A stretch of 64,000 nt of DNA from Streptomyces sp. SCL15-4 (GCF_033366695.1 NZ_JAOBTQ010000001.1:248001-312000), one strand, 5' to 3'. Shown: positions 7,842-16,875, numbered from the stretch's first letter. A program made the numbers and translations. Notes: generated by a model from the letters alone, not told the origin.

Positions 7842-8300
7842 ATGCCCACCACTGCCAACGGCCTCGAGGAACTCAAGTCCCTCAGCGGAGCCGACCTCGG
7901 CCGCACCGAATGGCTCGAGGTCACTCAGCAGCGAGTGAACACCTTCGCCGACGCCACCGACGACCACCAGTGGATCCACACGGACCCGGAGAAGGCCAAG
8001 GACGGACCCTTCGGCGCCCCCATCGCCCACGGCTACCTCACCCTCTCCCTCATCATCCCCCTCTTCGGTGAGCTGCTGAGCATCACCGGCACCAAGATGA
8101 GCGTCAACTACGGCCTGGACAAGGTGCGTTTTCCCAGCCCCGTCCCCGTCGGTGCGAAGATCCGCCTCCATGGTGTCGTCGGCACGGTGGAGGAGGTCAA
8201 GGGCAACGGCGTGCAGATGCCCCTGACGTTCACCGTCGAGGTCGAGGGCGGCGACAAGCCGGCCTGCGTCGCCCAGGCCGTCTACCGCCACTACGCCTGA
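7842..8300 (+). CDS. MaoC-like enoyl-CoA hydratase (CouM-like)
   Basis: 152 residues with a single hot-dog domain. The hydratase-2 motif is visible at about residues 36-68: DATDDHQWIHTDPE with the catalytic Asp/His, then GPFGAPIAHGYLTLSL. I use the ATG at 7842 because AAAGGA lies about 8 bases upstream; an upstream in-frame ATG-like start at 7821 has no such site. The enzyme should add water across the double bond of a cinnamoyl-CoA type thioester, the step between ligase and dehydrogenase. The 91-base gap before it contains no obvious promoter, so it is probably the last gene of the operon. Confidence 0.82.
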   Translation: MPTTANGLEELKSLSGADLGRTEWLEVTQQRVNTFADATDDHQWIHTDPEKAKDGPFGAPIAHGYLTLSLIIPLFGELLSITGTKMSVNYGLDKVRFPSPVPVGAKIRLHGVVGTVEEVKGNGVQMPLTFTVEVEGGDKPACVAQAVYRHYA

Positions 8301-8490
8301 CCCCGCTTCGCGGTGAGGCACCGTCCCCTGCCATGACCGGCGGCAGCCGCGGGAGCCGGGGTCTCCGCCCGACGGCGCAGGTGGCGTCCGACCGTCATCG
8401 GCGGTGCCGTCCCGGCCCTGTCGCAGCGGGTCCCCACGTGCTCCGGGACGCGGTACCGGCCTGGTCGAGGCCGGCGAGGCGCGTCACGGG
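8301..8490. other. Intergenic between convergent genes
   Basis: 190 bases between the ends of the MaoC and subtilase-like genes, which face each other. A weak stem (CCGC-TTC-GCGG, about 8303-8315) just after the MaoC stop could help termination. Nothing else recognisable. Confidence 0.4.
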
Positions 8491-9696
8491 TTATCGGGCG
8501 CGGCGGCGCAGCACGGCCCACGAGGCGCCGCCGAGGACGACGAGCGCCGCCGCACCGATGGCGATGCCCGCCAGCGGCGGGCCGGAGTCGTGAGCAGGGT
8601 CGGCCGCGGCGGCCGGCGAGGGCGCTTTGGTGCTCGAGGGCTTTGGAGTGGCGGCCTTATCCGGTCCTTCGGGGAGCGGCTGGATGTACGCCGGCGCGGT
8701 GTTCCGGTCGGGCGGCCCGGGCCGCCCACGGCCGAGGACCAGGACCTGCCGGGCACGGGCGATGCCGTAGCCGAGGTATCTGCTGAGCTTGTCGACGGGC
8801 CAGGTGCGGCCCGCGGTGTCGGCCAGGACTCGCCAGACCTGCGCGGCCGTCCAGTCCGGGTGCTTGGACCACACCAGTGCCGCCTGCGCCGACACCAGGG
8901 CGGAGGCCGCCGCGGTACCGTCACCGTCCGCGCAGTACCGGCGGAAGCCGGTGTCGCACCAGCGGGGTATGTCCACTCCTGGCGCGGAGATGTCGGCAGC
9001 CTCACCGTACTGCGAGGTAGGGGCGACCGTGCCGGTGTGGTCGATGGCGGCTACTCCGACGACTTCGTCGTAGGCCGCCGGGTACTGCGGTTTGTTGCCC
9101 TCTTTGGCGTTGTCCCCGACACCGGCGAACATCAGGACACCTTTTTTGACCGCGTATTCAAGTGCCTGGTGGTCGTAGTCGCTGCCGATCACGTACTGGT
9201 TGCCGACCGTGATGTCGATGACCTGCGCGCCCGCGTCGACGGCGGACTTGATGGCTGTGGACAACGGATAGTTGGGGTCGGGGAGTTCGTCGTGGCGGAC
9301 CGGCGGTATCCAGATCGGAATGATCTTCGCTCCCGGGGCGAGGCCCTTCAGTCCGCCGCCGCGCCCGGTGCCGGCGATGAGTTCGGCGGCCGTGGTGCCG
9401 GCGCCGGTGGTGTCGTGCGTGTCCGTGACGTCGCCCTTGGCCAACCCGTCCGCGACCAAGGCGTTCCTTCCGGGCAGCACCTGTCCGCGCAGGGAGGGCG
9501 TTTCGGGGTTCACACCTGTGCCGATGACGGCGACCTTGATGCCTTTGCCGGTGCTGACCTTCCATATGGCGTCAGCACCCATGGCGTCGAGGTACCACTG
9601 CCTGGGAGCCGGGTCCGCCGCGCGGGCGGAGGGCACCGGTCCGGCCGCGACGAGGATCGCGGCGGTGGCCAGAGTACTGAGAAGCGCTCGATGCAT
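8491..9696 (-). CDS. Mycosin-like subtilase (S8 family) with all catalytic residues replaced: probable pseudoprotease
   Basis: 401 residues: signal peptide (1-26, SARA cleavage region), subtilase domain (about 30-320), Pro/Ala/Thr-rich linker (about 325-370), one transmembrane helix (376-396) and a short RRRAR tail. This is the layout of mycosins (MycP), membrane-anchored proteases of type VII secretion systems. The fold motifs are easy to align but the triad is gone. The Asp motif (normally V-I-D-T-G) is VIGTG with Gly59, the His motif (G-H-G-T) is GAGT with Ala99, and the Ser motif (G-T-S-x-A-A) is GTAAAS with Ala262. The oxyanion Asn region is also altered (AGVGDN). It cannot work as a normal serine protease; a structural or binding role on the outer face of the membrane is likely. 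No type VII secretion genes are in the window. The frame is intact and codon use normal, so it does not look like a decaying gene. Confidence 0.85.
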   Translation of the reverse strand: MHRALLSTLATAAILVAAGPVPSARAADPAPRQWYLDAMGADAIWKVSTGKGIKVAVIGTGVNPETPSLRGQVLPGRNALVADGLAKGDVTDTHDTTGAGTTAAELIAGTGRGGGLKGLAPGAKIIPIWIPPVRHDELPDPNYPLSTAIKSAVDAGAQVIDITVGNQYVIGSDYDHQALEYAVKKGVLMFAGVGDNAKEGNKPQYPAAYDEVVGVAAIDHTGTVAPTSQYGEAADISAPGVDIPRWCDTGFRRYCADGDGTAAASALVSAQAALVWSKHPDWTAAQVWRVLADTAGRTWPVDKLSRYLGYGIARARQVLVLGRGRPGPPDRNTAPAYIQPLPEGPDKAATPKPSSTKAPSPAAAADPAHDSGPPLAGIAIGAAALVVLGGASWAVLRRRAR

Positions 9697-9863
9697 GGCC
9701 CTATTGGATCACTGAGCCGCGGCACAGGCGGACGGGCGGCCGGACGCGGCCCTGGCATGACTCGGCCGACGCGCCGGTGGACACCTGCCCTGGTCGCAGC
9801 GGTGAACGAGGGCGGACACGGCCCCTGACCTGGCCATCAGTCACGACAAACACCGTTGCAGCA

Positions 9864-12800
9864 CTAGGCGGCGAGCAGCGCCTCCACCGTCGAGACCGGG
9901 TCCCACTCGGGGTCGAGGCCGGTCAGCCGTTGCGCGACCCGGTGCCAAGCCGCCGGGTCGGTGCCGAGGCCGGAGCGCACGAGGTCCGTGAGGAGAGCGC
10001 GGGCCTCGGTGGTCTGGGGCGGGGCATCCGTGCGACGGGCGGCGGCACCCAGGTAGGCGAGCAGCCGCGCGGCCGGGGCCGCGAGGCGCACCAGGTCCGC
10101 GCCGTCGAGCAGCCCCGCCGTGAGCAGCCCGTCCAGCTGGGTCGACGGCGCGTGATGGAACTGGCCGCCGAGACCGTGCCGGGCCCGCTCCCGGGTGAGC
10201 CGCGCGCTGCCGGGCAGGCCGTCGGGGCCCGGCTCCGGCAGCAGCGCCGCATGCCGCAGCCGTACGTCCTCGGGGACGCCGTCCAGGCGGACGATGTCGC
10301 GCCAGTACGGGAGCGGTTCCTGGGCGTGGGCGGCTTCGAGCGCGGTCCAGTCCACGGGTTCGCCCGGTGGGAGGGACTCGACGAGGGTGCGCGCGTGCGC
10401 GGCGTGCCGGGCGCGCCGCAGCTTGCGGACGAGTTTCTCCGGCGCCAGTTCGCGGTCGAGCCGGGCGCGGAGGACGGCGGCGGGGTAGGCGGACGCCAGG
10501 GCCTTCACGCACACGGTGGTGGCGGAGCGCCCCAGCGCGTTCCGGCCCGCGAGCCTCGCCAGCCGGTCGGCTCCGCCGTACTCGAACAGCCTTAGACAGC
10601 CGAGCAGTTGGTGCCCCAGGCCGAGCCGCGAGCCCTCTGTGTCGAGCAGTGCCTCCACGAGATCGGGTTCGGCGGAGCACAGCCACATCAGACCGCCGGC
10701 CGGCCACGCGGAGTTTCCGGCTCCCCAGTCGGCGAGCACCCGGCCGCCCAGGGACGGCCGTCCGGTGCCGGGCCGCGACCGGGTCACGATCCGGTGGGCG
10801 GCGGGCCGGGGGAGCCAGTGCCGCAGCAGGGCGAGGTCGACCTCGGGGTCGTGGAGGTCGACGAGGCGCTCCACCGCGCTGTGTTCCATCCAGCGGGACT
10901 GGGCGGCCAGGACGCGCAGCGCGTCGTGGTCGCGGTCCGCGAGCAGCCGGTCGAGGACGGTGCGTGGTGTGCGGTCGTGGCGCAGCAGGTACGCGGCGAG
11001 CAGCCAGGGCCCGTCGGGTCCGAGCCGGGGCAGTACGGCGTCGACCACCTCGGCGTCGGCGAGGCAGAGCAGGGTTCCCTCCGGCCAGCCCCACAGATGG
11101 TCGCCGTGCTCCAGCAGCTTGATCGCCTCGTCGGGAGTGGCCGGTCTGGTCCTGCCGATGGCCGTTCCCGCGCTCGCCCGAGGGCCCTCGCCGCACTGCG
11201 CGCGCTCCAGCAACCGCGCCCAGCTCAGCCCCTCGGAGGCGGCTTCGGACGCCGTCACGGTCGCGGCCAGGCGGCGCCAGGCGTCGGGGTCGGTGCCGAG
11301 TTCGGCGCGCAGGCGACGGGCGAGCGCGGACCGCCACGCGTCGGCGAACGCGAGCCGCCGCCAGTCGTAGGGCAGCAGGAGCAGGCGCCGGGCGGGCAGC
11401 AGGGTGAGCAGCTCGTCGGCGGTCAGCACGCCTTGCACGTAGGCGCGTTCGGTGTGCTGCGCGCCGGAACCGTACGTCTCGGGGAGCTGCGCACGCGCCT
11501 GCGCCAGGCTGGGCGCCGCATACGCGAAGCCGTCCCGGGACGCGGGGATGCCGTGGACGGCGCAGGCGAGGGCGAACCAGCGAGGGGTGGCGAGGCCGGG
11601 CGCGGTCGCCGGTTCGTACACGGTCAGCGCGCGCAGCACCTCGGGATCCTTCGGCCGGGGCGCACCGTCCGGGGCGAGGGAGTAGAGCAGGTCGAGCGCG
11701 GCCAGGGCGTGCACATGTTCGCGGCGGTGGAGAGACTGCCGGGATGCGGGCCGCGAGACCGGTGGCAGGGGCTCGGCCGGCGGTTCGGGCTCGGCAGCGC
11801 CTTCGGCCCGCGGGTCGGCCTGGACAGGCGGTGCGCAGGGGTCGGTGGCGGCCTCGTCCGCGGCCCTGCCCGCCTTGGCGATCAGCTCCGCGACCGTTCC
11901 CCGGTGTGCGGGCAGCAGGACATCGAGCGCGGCCCAGGCTCGCGCCCGCTCTCCCAGATGCGCCTGTGTCCGTGCCCGCAGTTCGGCGGCCGCCGCCGTG
12001 CTCAGCAGATCCCGTTCGGCGAGGCGGGCCAGCGCGGCGAGGGCGTGGACGGCTGGGCGCGCGGTGCCGATCAGTTCGACCGGATCGAGGAGTCCGGCCG
12101 CTGCCATGCCTTCCGCCCAGACGGCGGCGCTTTCGTCCAGCTCCTCCTCGGCGAGGCGCCGCGCGGGCAGAGCGGTGATCCCTGCGCGGCGCCCCGCGGC
12201 CCGCCACGGCTCGTTGAGGACGCACAACCGGAACGCCTGGCGCTGCGCATCGCTCGCCGCCTCGTGGCGGGCCAGTTCCTCGCAGGCCTTGGGCATGAAC
12301 GGGGTTTCGGCATGGGCCGCGGCGAGGGCGTCGAGATCATGGGCGTACGGCTCGGACAGCAGGTCGCGCAGGGTGCTGGTGCCCCGGGCGGTGGCGAGCA
12401 GCTCGGGCAGCCGGGCGGGGTCCTCGTACGGCTCGCCCTGCGCGCGCAGTCGGCGCGGCCCGTCGCCGGCCGGGGCGGCCAGGGCCTCGGTGACCGACTC
12501 CACGGTGGCCCGGCTCAGCCAGGCGGCTGCGGCGGGGTCGTCGAGCAGGGCGCGTACGGCGTCCGGGCCGGACCGCTCCCAGATTCTCAGCAGGGCGTAC
12601 CGCTGGGCGGCTTGACGCACCCCGCACCGCAGTGCCGGCACCACGAGCCGCGGGTCGCCCGAGCCGAGCAGCGGGGCGAGCCAGGTGCGCGGGACCTGGC
12701 CGTGCGGCGCCGTCAGCTCGGTGCGCAGCGCGTGGTCGAGCGGAACGGTGTCGAGGCGCTCCACGATGGCGCGGCGCAGGGACTGGGTGGTGCGCGGGTT

Positions 12801-13421
12801 GCGGTAGACGGCTGCGGCGACCTGGGCGTCGCCGACCGCGGCCAGCCGGGCCAGGTCCCGGGTGTCGAGCCGGGGATGGCGGGCCAGGGCTGCCCGGGTG
12901 CGGGTGTCGCCGTGGTGGACGACGGCGGTGACGAGGGCGGGCGCCGGCCGGGTGCCGCCGGCGAGCAGCTCCGTCGTCACCGGCTCGGGCAGGGCGGCGA
13001 ACGCGGCCGCGGCATGTCGCGGCTCCGTGTGCGCGAGGAGCAGGCCGAGCGTGCGGTGGACGCTGCGGGGCACGGGCGGACGGAGCGTGTCGCCGGACAC
13101 CGGTGGCAGCGGCGGAGCGGCGAGCAGCTCGGGCAGAGCGCCGGGGTGCCCGGCCAGCGCGTCGTGCAGCCCGCACCAGCGGGCCGCGTTCCCACCGAGG
13201 TGACGCTCCGTCAACGTCCGGAGGAAAGCGGCTGTCTCGTCGTCGGCTCCGCCCGCGGCGGCGACCTTGGCCGCCACCGAACGCGCGGGCCGCGCCGCTT
13301 CCACCGCCCGCAGCGCGGCACCACTCCGCGGGCCCGCGCCGTCCGCGTCCCGACCGGCCCCGGCCATCTCCCGCAGCAGCCGTCCCGCCGCCCCCGCCTG
13401 CGTCTTCGTCATGATCGCCAT
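9864..13421 (-). CDS. Large alpha-helical repeat protein of unknown function
   Basis: 1185 residues if translation starts at the ATG at 13421 (MAIMTKTQ); the frame is open to 13532 but residues before this Met are Pro/Arg-rich and not convincing. No good ribosome binding site helps the choice. The protein is almost wholly helical and rich in Ala, Leu, Arg and Glu, with many loosely repeated 25-40 residue units such as LARHPRLDTRDLARLAAVGD and VYRNPRTTQSLRRAIVERL. These recall HEAT or leucine-rich-variant solenoids. There is no signal peptide, no membrane helix and no enzyme motif. Similar-looking large hypothetical proteins occur in Streptomyces, sometimes called leucine-rich repeat proteins, but I know of no defined function. 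Neighbours give no clue. Confidence 0.7.
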   Translation of the reverse strand: MAIMTKTQAGAAGRLLREMAGAGRDADGAGPRSGAALRAVEAARPARSVAAKVAAAGGADDETAAFLRTLTERHLGGNAARWCGLHDALAGHPGALPELLAAPPLPPVSGDTLRPPVPRSVHRTLGLLLAHTEPRHAAAAFAALPEPVTTELLAGGTRPAPALVTAVVHHGDTRTRAALARHPRLDTRDLARLAAVGDAQVAAAVYRNPRTTQSLRRAIVERLDTVPLDHALRTELTAPHGQVPRTWLAPLLGSGDPRLVVPALRCGVRQAAQRYALLRIWERSGPDAVRALLDDPAAAAWLSRATVESVTEALAAPAGDGPRRLRAQGEPYEDPARLPELLATARGTSTLRDLLSEPYAHDLDALAAAHAETPFMPKACEELARHEAASDAQRQAFRLCVLNEPWRAAGRRAGITALPARRLAEEELDESAAVWAEGMAAAGLLDPVELIGTARPAVHALAALARLAERDLLSTAAAAELRARTQAHLGERARAWAALDVLLPAHRGTVAELIAKAGRAADEAATDPCAPPVQADPRAEGAAEPEPPAEPLPPVSRPASRQSLHRREHVHALAALDLLYSLAPDGAPRPKDPEVLRALTVYEPATAPGLATPRWFALACAVHGIPASRDGFAYAAPSLAQARAQLPETYGSGAQHTERAYVQGVLTADELLTLLPARRLLLLPYDWRRLAFADAWRSALARRLRAELGTDPDAWRRLAATVTASEAASEGLSWARLLERAQCGEGPRASAGTAIGRTRPATPDEAIKLLEHGDHLWGWPEGTLLCLADAEVVDAVLPRLGPDGPWLLAAYLLRHDRTPRTVLDRLLADRDHDALRVLAAQSRWMEHSAVERLVDLHDPEVDLALLRHWLPRPAAHRIVTRSRPGTGRPSLGGRVLADWGAGNSAWPAGGLMWLCSAEPDLVEALLDTEGSRLGLGHQLLGCLRLFEYGGADRLARLAGRNALGRSATTVCVKALASAYPAAVLRARLDRELAPEKLVRKLRRARHAAHARTLVESLPPGEPVDWTALEAAHAQEPLPYWRDIVRLDGVPEDVRLRHAALLPEPGPDGLPGSARLTRERARHGLGGQFHHAPSTQLDGLLTAGLLDGADLVRLAAPAARLLAYLGAAARRTDAPPQTTEARALLTDLVRSGLGTDPAAWHRVAQRLTGLDPEWDPVSTVEALLAA

Positions 13422-13813
13422 GCTAGAGGCGGGCACTGACAATCCGGTCGGCACCGGCACCGGTCTCGTCCGACCCGCCAGGCAGCCCTGACAGCAGTCC
13501 GACGCTCCCGGCTCCCGAGGCGGAACAGGCACGCCGCCGCACTCGGCGAGCGGGGACGACAGCTCCGCGCACGACCTGCCCGCCTTGCGCTCCGCGCCGG
13601 TGGCACGGAGGGCGACCGCGCGTCATGCCGCCGCCGGCCCGGCCCCTCCCCCGCCGGCGCCCGCGCCCGGCGTCACCGGCGTGCCGACGGCGACGCACCG
13701 GCCCCGGCCGCCGGACAGCCCGGCCCCGATCCCCGTCGTCGGCGCGGGCCCGACGCGACGCGCGCCCGGGCCGCGCACTCCGGGCCGGCGGCGTTCGTAC
13801 GCCTCGCGCGGCC
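13422..13813. other. Intergenic, very GC-rich
   Basis: 392 bases between the end of the LacI-type gene and the start of the helical-repeat gene; both read leftward. It must hold the promoter of the repeat protein and any terminator of the sugar operon. The sequence is Pro/Gly/Arg-type low complexity in all frames. I see no clear promoter, hairpin with T-run, or RNA gene. Confidence 0.4.
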
Positions 13814-14839
13814 TCACCGCCTGGTCGTGGCGGCGCGTTCGCCCGAGCCCCGGACGATCAGTTTCGTGGGGACGGTGATGGTGCGGGCGCGGGAGCGGTC
13901 GCCGTCCAGGCGGGCCAGGGCGGCGGTCGCCGCCGCTCTGCCGATCTCCTCGGGGTTCTGGGCGACGACGGTGAGGGCGGGTTCGAGTACTTCGGCGAGC
14001 GGGACATCGTCGAAGGCGACGAAGGCGACGTCCTTCCGCTTGTTGCGGGAAAGCTCGGCGAGCATGCCCAGGGCGGCCATGTTGTTGCCGGCGAACAGGG
14101 CCGTGGGAGGGTCCGCCAGGTCGAGCAGCTGGGAGGTCGCGGACGCGGCGGCGCTCTGGCTGTGGGCGCCGGCGACCAGGGAGCGGTCGTAGGCGAGGCC
14201 CGCCTCCTCCAGAGCCGACCGGTATCCCTTCAGGCGTTCGCGGCGGGTGTAGAGGTTGAGGGGCAGGTCGCCGATGAAGCCGATGCGCCGGTGACCATGG
14301 GCGATCAGGTGGGCGACGCCGTCGTGGGCGCCTGCGCGGTTGGAGCTGACGACGCTGTCGGCGGCCAGGCTCGTTCCGGGCCGGTCGATGAAGACGACGG
14401 GCAGACCGCCGGCGCGGTGGGGCTTGAGGTGGGAGTGGTCGGCGCCGACGGACGGCACGAGCATCAGAATGCTGACGCGGCGGGCGAGGAACTTCTCCGT
14501 CAGCGCGCGCTCGCGACCGGGGTCGTCCGCGGAGGAGCCCATGAGCAGGGTCAGACCGCGGTCGCGGACGGTGTCCTCGATACCGCCGGCGACGGCTCCG
14601 AAGAACGGGTTGCCGAGGTCCGGTATGACCAGTCCGACGGTGGTGTCGGGTCCGCCGACCCGGATGTTGCGTGCCATGAGGTTCGGCTGGAAGCCGAGCT
14701 TGGCCATGGCGGCGAGAATCTGCTCCCTGGTCCGGGCGGAAACGGGCCCGTCCTCGTTGAGGACGCGGGAGACGGTCTTGGCACTGACGCCTACTTCGTG
14801 GGCGACGTCTGCCAAGGTGGGGCGACGGTTCGCTGCCAT
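13814..14839 (-). CDS. LacI-family repressor of the fructose/levan regulon
   Basis: 341 residues. The N-terminal LacI helix-turn-helix is clear (PTLADVAHEVGVSAKTVSRV, residues 7-26), followed by the hinge helix (NLMARNIRVG) and a periplasmic-binding-protein-like effector domain (TTVGLVIPDLGNPFF onwards). It is the last gene of a minus-strand operon after the sugar ABC transporter genes, 76 bases after the ATPase stop; AGGAGA upstream is a plausible ribosome binding site. LacI proteins bind short palindromes with a central CG, and the duplicated TGTCATCG(A/T)TGACA sites at 17958-17987 and 19185-19214 have this form. It probably represses the transporter, kinase and levanase genes until a sugar or sugar phosphate binds. 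Confidence 0.85.
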   Translation of the reverse strand: MAANRRPTLADVAHEVGVSAKTVSRVLNEDGPVSARTREQILAAMAKLGFQPNLMARNIRVGGPDTTVGLVIPDLGNPFFGAVAGGIEDTVRDRGLTLLMGSSADDPGRERALTEKFLARRVSILMLVPSVGADHSHLKPHRAGGLPVVFIDRPGTSLAADSVVSSNRAGAHDGVAHLIAHGHRRIGFIGDLPLNLYTRRERLKGYRSALEEAGLAYDRSLVAGAHSQSAAASATSQLLDLADPPTALFAGNNMAALGMLAELSRNKRKDVAFVAFDDVPLAEVLEPALTVVAQNPEEIGRAAATAALARLDGDRSRARTITVPTKLIVRGSGERAATTRR

Positions 14840-14915
14840 AGAGGAAACGGTCTCCTGTACTCGTCGATTCCGGCCGCGGCCTCGGCCGGAACCTGTGAGT
14901 GTCTCAGTCCTGTGC

Positions 14916-15749
14916 TCAACTGGCCTGGACGCCCGCGGCCTGCGCGGCCTCGGAGTCCGCTACGACAGTATCGCCGACCGCGTTCACGGTGAGCGCCCCG
15001 GTCATGATGGCGACGACTTCGGCCATGGAGTAGTCGGAGGGCTTGATCACGGCAGCGCGCCGGCCCAGCCGGTGCACGTGGACACGGTCGGCGATCTCGA
15101 AGACGTGCGGCATGTTGTGGCTGATCAGGACGACCGGCATGCCCTTGTCGCGGACGCGGCGGATGAGTTCGAGGACCTGGCCGGATTCCTTGACGCCGAG
15201 GGCGGCGGTGGGTTCGTCCATGACGACGACGCTGCGGGCCCAGGCCACCGAGCGGGCGACGGCCACGGCCTGCCGCTGGCCGCCGGAGAGGGTTTCGACC
15301 GGCTGGCTGAGCGAGCGCAGGCCGATCTTCAGGTCGGCCATGTGTTCCGCGGCCTCCTGGCGCATCCGCTTTTTGTCGAGCATGCGGAACACGCTGCCGA
15401 GAACGCCGGGACGGCGCAGTTCGCGGCCGAGGAACATGTTGGAGGCGATGTCCATGGAGGCGGCCACGGCCAGGTCCTGGTAGACCGTCTCGATGCCGTG
15501 GGCGCGTGCGCTCTGCGGGCCGGAGAACCGGACGAGTTCGCCGTTCAGGCGTATCTCGCCCGCGTCCGGGACCAGCGCGCCGGTGAGCGCCTTGATCAGG
15601 CTGGTCTTGCCGGCGCCGTTGTCGCCGATGACGGCGAGCACCTCGCCGGGCAGCAGGTCGAAGTCGGCACCGTCGATCGCGGTGACCTGGCCGTAGCGCT
15701 TGACCAGACCGCGGGCCTGCAGGACGGGGGTGGCGGAGTCGGTGGTCAT
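14916..15749 (-). CDS. Sugar ABC transporter ATP-binding protein (FrcA-like)
   Basis: 277 residues with one nucleotide-binding domain: Walker A GDNGAGKT, Q-loop (ETVYQDLAV), signature LSGGQRQAVAVAR, Walker B VVVMDEPTAAL and H-loop LISHNM. Ribose-type importers usually have a double-length ATPase (RbsA, about 500 residues). A single-domain protein of about 260-280 residues is typical of fructose-type systems (FrcA), where it acts as a homodimer on the inner side of the membrane. The ATG at 15749 overlaps the permease stop by 4 bases, and GGAGGAAGG precedes it, so the two genes are translationally coupled. Confidence 0.85.
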   Translation of the reverse strand: MTTDSATPVLQARGLVKRYGQVTAIDGADFDLLPGEVLAVIGDNGAGKTSLIKALTGALVPDAGEIRLNGELVRFSGPQSARAHGIETVYQDLAVAASMDIASNMFLGRELRRPGVLGSVFRMLDKKRMRQEAAEHMADLKIGLRSLSQPVETLSGGQRQAVAVARSVAWARSVVVMDEPTAALGVKESGQVLELIRRVRDKGMPVVLISHNMPHVFEIADRVHVHRLGRRAAVIKPSDYSMAEVVAIMTGALTVNAVGDTVVADSEAAQAAGVQAS

Positions 15750-16741
15750 CGGGCCTTCCTCCGGGAGATCTGGTCGACGGTCACCGCGAGGATGACCAGG
15801 ACTCCGGTGATCAGGGTCTGGTAGATGGAGGCAACGCCCATCAATTGCAGGCCGTTGCGGAAGACGCCGACGATGAGGACGCCGATGAAGGTGCCCAGGA
15901 CCGATCCGCGGCCGCCGAAGAGGCTGGTGCCGCCGAGGACCACGGCGGTGATGCTGTCGAGATTGTCGGTCTGGCCCGCCTGCGGGTCGCCGACCCCGGT
16001 ACGCGAGATGAGCAGCAGGGCGGCGACACCGTAGAGGAGGCCGGCCACGGTGTAGATGCCGATGGTCAGGCGGGAGGTGCGGATGCCGTTGAGCCGCGCC
16101 GCTTCCTGGCTGTTGCCCAGGGCGTAGAGGTGCCGGCCCCAGCCGGTGCCGCTCAGAGCGTAGGCGAAGAGGAGGAACAGGCCGATGGTGACGAGGGAGC
16201 CGTAGGTGATGTCGGTGTGGCCGAGCGGGAAGGTCTGCCCGAGGGCCGTCAACGGGCCGGGCAGGTCGGCGACGGTCTGTTCCTCGGAGTAGATGTGGGT
16301 CAGCGCGAACGCCACGTTGAGCATGCCGAGGGTGACGATGAACGGCGGCAGCGGGACCTTCTGCACCAGCAGCCCGTTGAGCAGCCCGAAGCCGCCGCAG
16401 ACGGCCAGGCCCAAGGCGATGGCGGCGAGCGGGGGCAGGGACCCCTCGGCGGCCATTCTGGCGATCACGATGCTGCCGAAGGCCATCACGGCGCCGCACG
16501 ACAGGTCGATACCCGCCGTGAGGATGATCAGGGTCTGTCCGATGGCGAGGGTGCCGACGACCATGACCTGCTGGACGATGAGCGAGAAGTTCCCGCCCGT
16601 GAGGAACTGGTCGGTTGAGAGGGAGAAGAAGACGCAGGCCAGAAGGAGTGCGGCCAGCGGGCCGGTGGTCGGCGCGGTGAGCAGTCTGCGGGCCGTCGTC
16701 GGAGCTTTCAGCTCGGCGTACGGCGCTGTCGTGGCTGTCAT
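15746..16741 (-). CDS. Sugar ABC transporter permease (FrcC/RbsC-like)
   Basis: 331 residues with eight to ten hydrophobic helices. Family hallmarks are visible: LTAGIDLSCGAVMAFG in the first third, PPFIVTLGMLNVAFA in the middle, and TAVVLGGTSLFGGRGSVLGT as the cytoplasmic coupling loop that contacts the ATPase. It forms the membrane channel for a monosaccharide together with the ATPase (15749 leftward) and the lipoprotein (17898-16876). An AAGGA ribosome binding site lies about 8 bases before its ATG. Fructose as substrate is inferred from the adjacent kinase and levanase remnant. Confidence 0.87.
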   Translation of the reverse strand: MTATTAPYAELKAPTTARRLLTAPTTGPLAALLLACVFFSLSTDQFLTGGNFSLIVQQVMVVGTLAIGQTLIILTAGIDLSCGAVMAFGSIVIARMAAEGSLPPLAAIALGLAVCGGFGLLNGLLVQKVPLPPFIVTLGMLNVAFALTHIYSEEQTVADLPGPLTALGQTFPLGHTDITYGSLVTIGLFLLFAYALSGTGWGRHLYALGNSQEAARLNGIRTSRLTIGIYTVAGLLYGVAALLLISRTGVGDPQAGQTDNLDSITAVVLGGTSLFGGRGSVLGTFIGVLIVGVFRNGLQLMGVASIYQTLITGVLVILAVTVDQISRRKAR

Positions 16742-16875
16742 GCGAAGTCCTTGTCGGAGGACAGAGGTCCTGGTCGGAGGAGAAGAGGGGCAGCCGTTCC
16801 GAGCCGCGTCGGGACGGGTCCGGGCCGGTTGGCCGCCGGGAGGACAGGTGGTGCCGTACGGTCTGGCGGGGCGGC
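16742..16875. other. Gap between binding protein and permease, with a short tandem repeat
   Basis: 134 bases. GTCCTTGTCGGAGGA (about 16746-16760) is followed after five bases by GTCCTGGTCGGAGGA (about 16766-16780), one mismatch. On the coding strand each copy contains a purine-rich AGGA-like element, the first serving as the permease ribosome binding site. Gaps here often lower expression of the permease relative to the binding protein; no strong hairpin was seen. Confidence 0.4.

Noticed and set aside
5085..7924. Minus-strand frames opposite the catabolic operon
   Set aside because: No domains; the plus-strand genes have full motif sets and good ribosome binding sites.
8303..8315. Small stem after the MaoC gene as a terminator
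   Set aside because: Only 4 bp; mentioned in the intergenic note but too weak for its own entry.
9841..12225. Minus-strand frame of about 800 codons overlapping the helical-repeat gene
   Set aside because: Arg/Pro/Ala-rich out-of-frame reading; the other frame has normal composition and codon use.
14340..15824. Plus-strand frame of nearly 500 codons across LacI and ATPase genes
   Set aside because: Opposes two well-supported genes; composition of a shadow.
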